Shown here: positions 23,901 through 35,900 of the stretch, one piece after another
Position numbering within the stretch: the first letter of the stretch is position 1
Layout: each line of letters opens with the position of its first letter
Assembly: GCA_026413225.1 (NCBI GenBank)
Contig: CM048575.1
Coordinates: 3,314,001 to 3,378,000, forward strand
Length of the DNA stretch: 64,000 bases
Reading direction: 5' to 3'
From: Otis tarda
Taxonomy: Eukaryota > Chordata > Aves > Otidiformes > Otididae
Translations under genes and position numbers: made by a program
The notes under the pieces: generated by a model
Told to the model about the DNA's origin: nothing
The model's database searches: none
Seen by the model: only the letters and a program-made list of their open reading frames with translations

Positions 23901-26900
23901 CTCCGTATCAAACGCCGTGCTGAATTCCAGGTAAATGAAGTAGACCACTGTTCCTTTGTGTGACAGATGAGGTTTTTCCCCGTGGTAAGGGTTAGTCTCC
24001 TCTGACGAACACCTGCTGCAGTATGTGCCGTCTGTAATCGCAGTATTTTCCCTGCCCTTTCCTTTAACAAGCCTTGCGGTACTGCTGTTGCCAAATAACT
24101 TTTTCACCTTCTTTTTTAAACGTTAGCACCATGTTTCCAATCAGTCTGAGCAGCGCGTCACTAAGTTTTGTTAGAATTTGCTGCAGCAGACCCAGAGTTT
24201 CAGCTGTGCCTTCTTTCCTCAGTTACATTTTGGCTTCCTCTGCACCCTCACATCCCCAGTTTGACTGTGTTCAGTGATTTGACCTCCGCTTCTCAGTCAG
24301 TGGCGTGTATTTTCATTCCTGTCCCGTTTCTTTTATCCTGTGAGCCTTGCCCCTGTGCTCGGCACGGCTGCGACTGGAAGTGAAAGGTGGGGATTGTTTT
24401 ACTGAACAGGTGGGTGTCGCAGAGGCACTGACACCTGAGCGAGGTGTGTAGGATGCTCCGCAGTCACGGGGAGGTACCAGTGCAGTCAGTGCACGTTACA
24501 GCATCCTGAGGTAGGAGCTTTGACTTTGACTTGAGGAGATGAGGCAAGCAGACTCTCACTGACTGTAAAGACATCCATCCTGATTTCCTTGGGACGGCCA
24601 ACAGCGCAAACCCAGGCGTGTTCTTCTTTCCTCCCCACCGGCGTCCCAAGTTAGGTGAGGTGAGATATCCCTCAAAGCTGTCCCATCATTTGCAGACAAG
24701 GACAACCTTTTTTTCCCTTTTTTTCCTCAGTCTTCACCTTTCTGCACAGTATCGGCTCACTCCATTCCCATGCACTTGTTACTTCTGTAGCCAAAAACGC
24801 GGTCCTGTCTTTTCCTTTGCACTGTGTCAAAAGACAGAACGAGTTAAGAGGTTCACTTTGGCCCTGAACTCGCCATCCTCTGAGGAGTGCGACTCCGTGC
24901 TGAGCAGGTCCTTTTCATCCCCAGTCAATGACCTGCTTGTTCTCAGCATCCTTCTCAAAGTGAACATTTATCCACTCAGATTTGGGGTTCTTTCCTCCCA
25001 GGTTATTTCCTCACTGATGACACACATTCATGATGTTTATGGCAACTTTTCAACAAGGTATTTTCTTTTTTTCCTGATGATCTGCATCATGACTGCTGAG
25101 TGTAGCTCTATGTATTACTCCATTTCTTTTTCTTAAAATTTTTCCTTTAAAAACAGACACCCTAACTACAGACCTGCTTTCGATTTACTTTTCCATGAAT
25201 TTAGACAGACCTAACTCTTGATTCCCTGGGTTATCTTCTACAACTTGACCTTCTGTGTTTGCATTACTTTTAAAATCAACCAATTTAAAAAATAACCCAA
25301 ACCAAAACTTGATAAAACCTTTAAAAAGCATCGCCTTTCATTGTGGTTCTGTGACTGGTTGGTGAAGAAGGTCCTGCAGTTTTACATTTAGAGATAGCCA
25401 GAGACGTTACCAAGAGCATTTGTTTCCCATCTCTGGCCAATGAATGTTCCTTACAGACACTTGTCCTGAGGACAGGATTTGTCTTTCTAATAACGTAACA
25501 GTGATTTGTGATCGTACTCGTGTGGAGTCCCAGCGCCGTGGTGTAAGCAGCTTACCTTTCGTTTCCCCGCAGGATTTTGATAGGACGTACCCTTTTCTCT
25601 ACCTTTGTATTTCTCGTCAGTCAACTAAATTGTGACCGCCTGATGCTTCCCACCCACCTGTACCTTCGTATTTTTGTTTAGGTGATGCATCTCCCGTGGT
25701 GTCTGGTCCCAGTCTCTCCCCGCCGTATTTCTGTCACCCCTTCAGCTCCTGCTCCGCACCGGCAGTTGGGGCTGCTCCGTGCTGTTGTCCAGCTCCCAGC
25801 ATTTGTCTTTGAGCATTTCACCCCTCTTTCCCCGCACGCCTTGAACGCTGCAGGCTCACACGTGTCATCTGTGCTCAGGGCAGCTGGAAGTGGCCAGCCA
25901 GGAGTGCTGGTGGCCCACATGGGCAGGTGGTGGCCCATGAGTAACCTCTTCATTGCTTCTCAATTGACCATGCCTTGTCCAGACGGGGCATGCTCTGCCA
26001 CCCACCATATCGCTTCCCTGGCTGCTCTTCCCTTCCGTTCCATTCTCTGTGTTCACCCACCCACTGACACTTCGTGTGCAGCCTTTAGCCATCTGCAGAG
26101 AGACGTCTCGCAGCCCAGCCCGGCGTCTCGTCTGCTGCGTATGATAGAGCACCCCGTCGTTGGGAAGCATTTGGAGAAGAGCAGCAGCGACAGCTGGGGC
26201 GCTTGAGGGATCCATTTGGGAAAAGATGGAAAATTTGAGTACGGTTTAATCAAGCACTGCGTATGGCACAGAGCGTTTGCAACTCATCCGAGGGTTGTTC
26301 GCAAATTGTCCAAGGGTTATGTGCGTCTGAAAGGTGAAGACTGGGGAGGAGCAGGAGTCATGTGGGATGAGCCAAGGGGTAGAACGAGGAGAAATGGAAT
26401 TAAGTCAATCAGAGGTGATATTTGGGGTGAAATGTAGCAAAACGTGGCTAAGATTCTTTGTTAGGTTACTCACCACCCTTTTTCTCTGATAAAACCTGCA
26501 AAGCAAAATATAAAATGTTAAGCACCGGCAGATGTGCTGGATTGCAGATTTAACAGGCTGTTACCAGGCTGCTGATGCGTGCAAGGCTCAAGTGACTCTG
26601 GCAAAACTGGATTTCCCAGAAAGTCTCCACTCCTAAATAGGGCTTGTTCTCTTTTCCTAGACAGAAGCAGTTCGTTAGACGGCACTCTGCAGGGACCAGG
26701 CCGGGGTACAAAGCGATATTCCCAAGATTCCCCTCCATACAGTGCTCCTCTCTCCCCCAAGTTACCAAAGAATGACCGTCACCCTTTGGAAGGTGAGCAC
26801 AGCGTCTCTTCCCAAAGCTGGCTGTTTGTAGTGACGTGTAACATACAGCAGGATTAGATTTGCCGTGCCAAATCAAGCCGTGGGTTTAGGAAATCTGCTT

Positions 26901-29900
26901 TGCTTTGTCTCTGGCATGGGGTCAGTGTTTGGCGTTTCAGGGAGAAGTGAAGAAACCACTCCATGCCAAGGCAGGTTCCCCAAGCAGCCGAGTAAGGCAT
27001 GTGGATCACAGGGAGATTCCTTCTAACCCTGACAGTCGTCATCTAATACCATATAATCTGGGATTTCATTACCTGTGTTTTAGCTGCCGTTGCTATGCGT
27101 ATTATTAACGGGCATAAAACAGCCCAGTTGCTTCAGTCAGTCTTCCACCGAATTTTTCCGTGGTGCTTTGCTGCAGTGCATTGTACATATGCTGACGTGC
27201 AGCTGTACAGCCAGGACGCTGCTGCCCTTTCCCAGGATCCCATCCCGTTCCTCACAGTCCTCCCTAAATAGCACGGAGGGTCTTCCTAGCATGTGCTCCA
27301 CCAGCTAAACCAGATCAAATCGCACCCTGCTGATTCCTGCAGTGTCCGTCGGGTCACGCTGGTGCAGATGTGCGACGCCAGGTTCTCAAAAGCAGTTGCA
27401 GAAATCTCCTCTTTGGTAGGTGGTCCGTAGGTGTCCTTTGCATGTGCGGGTGGGAGATTGCCAGGGGGCCCAGGCAGGTGGAGGACTGAGCCTGAGCAGG
27501 AGTATTCAGTAAATACACTTGCACCTTGCCTTTTGTTTCAAACTGCAGACATCCCATAATGCGGACTGGAGATTCAGCCTTACTGAAGCCTTTTAATTAA
27601 TTGATGGTGAAATCTGCCAACGTGTTATTCTCTCTTTGTAATGTGTCTCGGAAAAATTACTGGAGACTCTTGGCTGGGCCAGTAGTTGTGTTCTGTTGAA
27701 TCCCTTCAGAATCACCATCTCCCTGGCTCTTGCTGAATTTGCTGGGCTTGGGTGGTTGATCCCAGATTTGAGACTGCACAGCCTCCCATGTGCTGAGGGG
27801 CAGTTCTGGTCTCCATCCATCACTGTGCCCTGCGCTCTTCAGGATTACTGACCCCATATCTAAGCACAGCTGATCTGAACTTGCCCCTTGTGATGGACAG
27901 TTTCCAGTGGCCTTCATATCTACGTTGATTAAAACTGTGGATTTGTCACACGGCTGAAGCGAAGAACAAGGTAACGCATGGGATGGTCTCATCTGTTCCA
28001 GCATATTGACAGGACAAAAAATGTTCCCTGAGGCCCAGTCTGTTTCTCATCTCTAGGTACCTATCCTTGCTGGTCTCCTTGACATTCTCGTCAAATCTAT
28101 CAAGCGCTGCATTTAGATAACCACCAGCCAAGCCTGTCAGCTCCTCCTCTACTGGCAGGTAGAACAAGCAGCATTTCACCAGTGCTTGAAGCACAGTAGT
28201 GTGCTCTAAAGATTAAAGTGCCTTGTTACTGGTGAGCATCATACACTCTCTGTATTGTCAGTGAAGAGAGGAGGCTTCTGAGATGGGTAATTCCAAGGAG
28301 AAACGTGTGTTAGGTTGTCCACAAGAGTGATTCTTAGTCTACTTCAAAGTCTATTCAGTTATCTCTTGGCCTTTGAATGGGACATGCCATCTGAATGCCC
28401 AGAGCACTCCAGCGTGTTCTGTAGAAGTAAAGACAAAGGGCAGAAAGCGTGCCTTCACGCGAGGGTGATGATGCTATTGGTGTCTGAACTTCCTACGGCA
28501 ACTTGATCTTGTTCTATTCTTGGTCCAAGCAGGGTACAGGGCAGGGAGAAATGAGGTGCAGTTCCAGATTCCATCTAGAATTTTGTTTTTATCCCACAGC
28601 TAAAAGCCTGTTCATCCCCCTCCACCATGAAATTTAAGTACAAGCAGGAATATTTGCATTTCAGAGGGTGGATTTTAAGAATATGAGCCTGAACTACTCA
28701 GGTAATGAATATCTCTCTAGCAAGAAGGTACACCTCACGGTGATGAGCTCCCCCAGCAGCGCGTGTTCTGGCTTCAGCGGTGTGACGGACAACAGAACCT
28801 GAACAGCTTCCAGCTTGCCAACTGGAAGGCAGTGAGCAGCAGCAGGAAGTCTTCATTCGTTGTGCCTTTGGCAAGAAGTCAGAGAGATGAGGAGAGGATC
28901 CCACTCCTTACGTTGTTTTTCCTCGTGCATCTAGTGGCACTTGTGTTGCTTTTTGCTAAAAAGCTGCAGTTCCAGCACAGTGGGGACCTGCTTTTCAAAG
29001 CGTGCCATTTGTTGGAAACAGTGGGGGTTTAGCAATTGTGCAAATCGGGTTTGTGCTTGTGGCCAAACTCCACGTTTTAGCGGTAAAACGACACTCTTGA
29101 ATCTATAGCACTATTCGTTTAATTAAACTTTAATTATCTGCTCCCTGTATCTCCAGCACTAATCGTGGCATGTTTTCCTAGCATGCTCCAAATGCAAGCC
29201 TTTATTTAAAACCAACACTTTGCGTAAGAAAATCTGCCTCAGAATTAACCACCCCCTGCTCACCCCGAAGCTAGTTAGCACGGGCGAAAGGGTTCCGGGT
29301 AGCGTATACGCCTGAACGCAGCCTGTGCCCTGCCACCTGCAGAAGCACATAAGCACATTGTCTTCTGCTACGGATGATTCACAGGGCTGGTAATCGTTCC
29401 CCTCTTGCCTTGTTTCCCCCTCCCCTTTCTCGGGGTATTGTTCACCTGAGCAGTTCTCTGGGTGTTTGTGTTTTTAAGAGAATCATAGAATCATAGAATC
29501 ACAGAATGGTTTGGGTGGGAAGGGACCTTCAAAGCCCATCCCAGTCCAACACCCCTACAAGGAGCAGGGACATCTCCAACCAGATCAGGTTGCTCAGAGC
29601 CCCGGCCAACCTGGCCTGGAATGTTTCCAGGGATGGGGCATCCACCGCCTCTCTGGACAACCTGGGCCACTGCTCCACCACCCTCAGCATAAAAAATTTC
29701 TTCCTAATATCTAGTCTGAATCTATCTCCCTCTATTTTAAAACCATTTCCCCTCGTCCTGTCACACCAGGCCCTGCTCAAGAGTTTCTCCCCACCTTTCC
29801 TGCAGCCCCCTTTTAGGCACTGGGAGGCCGCTCTCAGGTCTCCCCGGAGCCTCCTCTTCTCCAGGCTGAACAGCCCCAGCTCTCTCAGCCTGGCCTCACA

Positions 29901-32900
29901 GCAGAGCTGCTCCAGCCCTCTCAGCATCTGCGTGGCCTCCTCTGGACCCTCTCCAACAGCTCCACGTCCTTCTGATGCTGGGGGCTCCAGAGCTGGACAC
30001 AGTCCACAGGTGGGGTCTCACCAGAGCGGAGTAGAGGGGCAGAATCATTTCCCTCGAGGTGATCCTAAATCTCTGTTACATTGACCCTACCAAGAAGCCT
30101 CCAGCTCTGCTGCAATATTTACAGCATGACCAAGCACTCACCAGTCCGGAGATAGGTAACCTGAGGGTGAACATGCAGCTTCACTTCCACATCTTGAGCA
30201 AAACCAAGTAGTGCTCCCCAGGTCCATGGCATCATCCTCTTCTTCGGATCTGTGATCATAAGCACGTGTGAGAACACGATCGCATATTTGAGGAATGCGT
30301 CACAGCGCACTCACATCAGAATAACAACAACGTGTCAATTGTTGAGTTAAATATTTTCTGAGGGTGAGTTTTGTATCCTTAGCATTGCAGCAGCATGAAC
30401 CTGTGCACGTGGTCTCCCAGCCTCCCAAGCTGTGATCTTCACTAGCTGAGCCCAGAGAAATTCCTTCTGCTGACACACATCCCCTCTGTGGGAGCTTTGG
30501 GGTCTTCACCAGCAGTTAGACACACACGTTTGCCTGGCCCAGCACATCTGGGCCGAGTGTCCTGGGGCTTCCTGGCAAGCTGAGGCTGTGTGTCACCTCG
30601 CAGAAGGTGCTGGCTTTCCTTGGAGGACGGAGATGTGCAGCACAGCCCCATTCCACATGCCTGCAGCCACGTTCCTCTTCCAGAGCATCCGGATCGGCGC
30701 AGAGCGGCATGCCCAGTGACCCCTCTCACGCCTCTGCGCTTTCCCATGGGTCAGACGTCACCTTTCATGTAGATGTTTAACGCAAAGTGCTTTGGGTTTT
30801 AAGCAGAACTGTCCTGTTGGAGAGGAAACCCAGTGTTGTGGCTATGAAGAAGCCGCTATAAAGTGCCACCAGTGTCAGTCACGCCCGCCGCGTGGGTCTG
30901 TCTGGGCCTGGGCCAGGGAATCTCTGTCCACCAGTGCTGGGCTGGCATCCAGTCTTGTGCTGAAATGGGATGGTGGGAAGGTGGTGCCAGAGTGAAGGAG
31001 GTGTCCAGAGTTACGCAAGAGTAGTCATGAGCCAGAAAGCCTCCTTGAATGCACAGAGAGCAGGTGGAAACACCTCTGCTCACACGGGAAGCACAGGGCT
31101 CCAGGGGAGTAACAGTCTTCACATCAGCACTGTTTCTGCATGAGATTTTAAGGATGTTCTTCTGGTTTCTGAGAGCATCCCAGTGACCTAAAAGCACAGA
31201 AAGGCAGGAACGCCTCAAGTGCAGAGTAACAGAGCCCACAAGATGGAGGGCTGCAGTTCTGCAGGTGATAACCTCGCATCAGCTTCACTGAATTGCCAAA
31301 CAGCTGGAAAAGAGGGATCTTTCCATTCTGTAGCCTTAGGAGGTGGAACCAGGGAAGCTCTGGGCTGGCTGCCTCCAGCTGAACTCGCCTCTGAGATCTC
31401 TGCTCAAACACAGACAGCAGAGGCACTGAAACCAGAGGATCCCAGTTCACAGAATGGTCCTGTAGTTGATAGAAACTGGATAAAACAGCGTGCCTCCAAG
31501 AGAGGTTGCCCCATTTGGTGGGGCCCAGCCTCTGCAGCTCTCAGGGACTGCTTCAGGCTCTGGCAAGCTGCATCGGCCTTCAGTGGGGCACGGCAGCATC
31601 GGCTTAGCAGGAAGGCTTGGGAAGATCTCAAGAGCTTTTGTGTCTCATGGGCTGCAGTATTGACTCTGTGCCCTCACCACCATCCCAGTTCAGCACAGCC
31701 TCACTGTGCTGGCTTCTCATCCGCTGCTCCTGTGGTCTGGGAAGTCCTAAGGAGGAAGCCCAGGGCCTGGCTGGGGCAGTTGCTCAGGTTCCTTCATCCT
31801 TGTCGCCACTGCGGTGTTTGAGGGGCAGCAGCTCGGGATTGTGAGCTGATCTCAGGGTCTCCACGGATGCTGGTAGAGGAGCTCCAGCTCCCAGCCAGGT
31901 GCAGTGGCTCAGTCTGGAGTGCCCAGGCAGTGCCCCTCGTTGTAGGAGCTGCTTTCCACGTTGTCTGTGTGAACCTGCCCGATATTTCCTGATAAAGAAG
32001 GCAGGTATTTGAAGATGACTCATGAAGCATCAGGTCCATCTGGACTGAGACTAGTTCTGCATGCCATAGTAAAATCTCGAACCACACAGTCCTGGGATGA
32101 AGCCGTTGCAGTGTAACAGCGAAGGGAGATCTTGCTGGCTCAGCCAATACGATATCTCACCGTGGATGGATTCCTCAGGCCCTCCATCCCCATACTGCCA
32201 CTGACAGCTGAAAAGTAAATGTGTTTTTAGACGAGAAGGTGAGGAAGCCACTCTCACACTGAGCCCCTGCCTAAAGAGGACCCCTCCTCTCTGCCCTGTC
32301 CCTCCTGCGCGCATCCCAGCAAAGGGTGTTGGTCGCCAACTTGGTTAGGCAATGAAAAAGGGCCCAGCAGGAGGTCGAGAGGGGTGCGCAGCTGCTCACC
32401 AGCGCCTTGCTTTCGGGGCTGGAGGGTCAGCACGGTGGGAGAAGCGTTGCCTGGCCGTGACAGTGCAGCTCAGCTGCTCAGGGGAACCCGATGCTCCCTC
32501 CTGCTCTGCATGTGTGCTGCCATCCTGGCTACAGCCTGAGTCTTCCTGAACATCCCCACAGTCCCACCCGCCGGGGCCGTTCCCTTGCACGCTGATGCCG
32601 GTGATGTGCTGCCCTTGACCCCTCAGGGGAGCCTCCTCTCCCTGCTCAGGGCTGTTGCGTGGGTCCTGTGTCCCCTGGCATCCAGACTGGGCAGCCTCCC
32701 GCCGCCTGCCGTTGCACTGCCCCGCTGCTGCGGAGGGGTCTCTGGAAGCGGTAAGGACACACGACTGCGAAGCCGCAGCGGGTGGTAACGTTAACAGAGT
32801 AGCTGTTGCTGCGGTCTGGGTACAAACCATTATTGCCGCTAACTGGTTGGACTGGTATTTGCCAGGCAAACACCAGGCTGCAGCGCTTCAGCAGTGCCTG

Positions 32901-35900
32901 GTTTAATTTCTGGGCTTTCGAGGAGCCCACCAACGCGGTGGTTCAGCCCTGCTCCCACCGCAAGCTCTGCCTTTCGCTGCCTTCTGCTTTCTGCCGCCGA
33001 GCGGTAACGTCGGGCAGCGTGGCATTCGGGTGCACTGACTGCAGCTTGGTGCGTTCCAGGTGAAACCTTTGTTCTGGGAGATGGCCTCCCAGGGCCCCTG
33101 GAGCCTCGCCTGGACCCCATGGACTCTGCCTTGAACTCTGTCAATTCATCCAGCCACAGCAGGAGCTCCAGAGACTGTCGCCTGCAAGGATACAGGCACC
33201 TGCACCAGCCCTCTAGCCTCACCCAGGGCGGTTCCTCTGCCTTGCGTAGGCTTAGCTCTGGGGGTAAGAGAGTGAAGAAGCCAGCCCTCCGATTGTAAAG
33301 TTGGCAATGAAGGGCTTTTCTAACTCCAGTTACACCTTTCTAACCTCAGCAAGCGCCAGAGACTGGCCTCTGCGCTGGTCAGCGGTAGCTCTGGAGACAC
33401 GGCAGGTGGGCGGGTGGCAGTGCGCAGAGGCGATGCTTGCAGGGTCACGCGTTTGACGTGGTGACTAGGTGGACCTGGAGGGCAGCGGAGAGGAAGGAGT
33501 AGGCAGGAGCTGGACTTGTAAGCATGGGGAGGGGGCTTTCAGGGCGATAAGCAGGCATCTGAGCCTGTGAGGATGGCTCGGGACGTCCGGGGAGAGGAGA
33601 AGTGCCTGATGAGGCTGGGAGCTGGCGCAGGGGGCCAGGAGGGTGGGCAGACGCGCGACTGGCGCTTGGCTGTAGGAGGGCCAGGGGCAGCAGAGCTGTT
33701 CGTTGTAGTAGATCAGGCCACGGCAAATCCAGGTGTTTGCAAAAAGTTGTGATTTTAGGTGCACAGCGCCAATAAAAGCCTCTAAAAAGCTCAGGCTGCT
33801 GATGCCTTGATCCTTCTGCCTCCCCTCACGTCTTGGTGCGTAGGCAGAGAGCTGGACCCACGGGCCGTGCTGGTGCTGGCACACTGGGAGCAGGACTTCT
33901 GCTAGCTGGAGCGGTGCTTCAGGAGAACAGAATTGCACCCACGGGCTCAGGCCGTCAGAAACGCAGCGGGTGAAACCACTGAGCAGCTCTGCTGCGTTCA
34001 GCTTGCTGAAGGTGGTGTTTGGAGCAGGGCAGCGAGGGGAGAAGCAGCACGTGGGGAGAGAGGGGGAGTGGAGGATCCTTTTCTGGACGGGTGGGAAGCA
34101 TCAGCAGATGGGCAGGAGGGGGAACGGGGCTCCAAACTCAGCTGAAGGAGGGCAAGGGGAAATTGGGGTTTGGAGTGAGGAGAAGGACGCGGTAGAGAAG
34201 GCTGCCCCGGAAAGTAAGGCCTAAGGAGAGAGCACGAGGCCTCGGTGCTAGAGCTGTGCTGCGGGAGTCTGCGGCACGGCTGGGACGTGCCCCTCGCGTT
34301 GTCTCTGCCACTGCTTTGAGAGAGGAGAACGAGTGGTAGGCTAAGGGTGAATAACTGCCGGAGCGATGCCGGGGATACGCAGAGTAACGGCTGCTCTCCC
34401 GCGTTCCCCTCAGGTTCAGACCGGTACCTTGGATCACGAGACGTCTCGCGGCTGAGCAGCCGCGACCCCTCGTCCTGGACGGTGGAAGAGGTGATGCAGT
34501 TCATACGAGAAGCAGATCCACAGCTGGGCCCCCACGCTGACCTCTTTCGTAAACACGTAAGCATGTCTGTGTGTGTGTATGTACGTGTGCGCGCGTATGT
34601 GCGTGTACATACTTGTGTATTTATTCATTATACATGGGAAGGGGCGGATCGTCACACACAAAAAAGCTAGGAAAGGCCAGCAGAATGGCAGCACTTTGTA
34701 CCAGCTGGGGTTTTGTGCTAAGAAAAGCATCCTCATAAATCCTGCTCGTATCGTGTTCGGGCGTGGGATCCTCTTACTCCGAAATCATTGAGGGGAAGAC
34801 ATGACAGCCCAGCTGAGGCTCCAAGCGCCGCTGCGTTTGTGCGTACAGAGCTCAGCTCTTAGCTGGATTTGAACCCTCGTGCTGAAAACACAAAACCTTG
34901 TTCATCCTGAAGTCTTAATATTCACCTGGTAGCAAATTTCTCCTGGCGAGAAACATGTTCCAAGTGGAATTCATTGAGCGTGGTGCTGCTAAACTCCCGT
35001 TTCCTATAAGAAGGGCTCTCTTAAGGCTCTGGCTCCTGCGCACGTCTTTAAGTGAAAAGTAGCTGCAGACATACAGCGTGGACTTTGTACAATTAAAGCT
35101 ACAAAAAATTTGGCAGCTCCACGTCCTGGCTCCCGCCAGAGGGTTGATCTTCCCTCTGCCCCTTGCTTCTGTCCGTGTTATACCGTGGTGAAGTCAGAAG
35201 AGCAGTAGGAGAAAATGCCCGTCTTCCGCAGGCAGGAGAGCTGGATGGGATGCTTCCGGCTCTGTGCTGGGCTGGGACAACGCTCTCTTTTTTCTTTATT
35301 TTAATTACTTCTGGTTTAGAACAACTAGTACTTGAAAAATGTTTTGTTTTAATTATGCAAGAGAGTGCTCTGCTCTGCTGAGGGATGGCAGCCCTTCGTA
35401 TTGGCATCCTGAAGAACAGCTTCACTTTCATCTGAGAAGGCAGAAGCAGCACAAGCCTGGTACTGGAGATCTTACCAAGTGTGAGACCTGAGCATCGACA
35501 CAGGACAGGGTTTTCTGGTTTTAGAGGTCGTGATTTTTATTTTTCATTTATAAGTCCATTGGTGTTTTCTTCATGGAAACCTGTCCACTGCAAAGGTCTG
35601 GCCAAGCCAGGACCAGGTGAAGGAAAGGAGTGCTGCAAGGCCCTGGAAAACTTCCACTTGCAGATGTGAAGCGCAAAGCTGTTCTCCGGTTATTTTGAGC
35701 TTTGTGATCCCTCTCCTCTGGAGTGGCAGAGCTGCCTCAACTGTAAAGCACCAGATACCTCTGAAAGCTGTGGGTTGAAATCAGCCCTGCTGCACATGAG
35801 CTGCTCCGCCGTCACTCTGCCAGCTGCTGGGAGTTTGCTGAGGAACTCCGGAAACTTGCTCTGCGCGCGGTGGCAGTCCCTTTGGGTTTGCAGGGCGTGG

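Larger units (their letters stand above)
20672..26660 (+). other. SCMH1 intron with old LINE relic
   Basis: GTAGGA to TTCTCTTTTCCTAG. It contains a short tandem duplication (21750-21801) and the ancient LINE relic. The T-rich part at 24700-25150 may be a further LINE remnant but cannot be assigned. Confidence 0.85.

Noticed and set aside
27657..28194. Two adjacent - strand open frames in an SCMH1 intron
   Set aside because: They resemble no retroelement or cellular protein I can name and lie in different frames without splice sites.
33264..34413. Extra short exon known from some mammalian SCMH1 isoforms
   Set aside because: No phase 1 to phase 1 segment with matching residues and splice sites was found in this intron.
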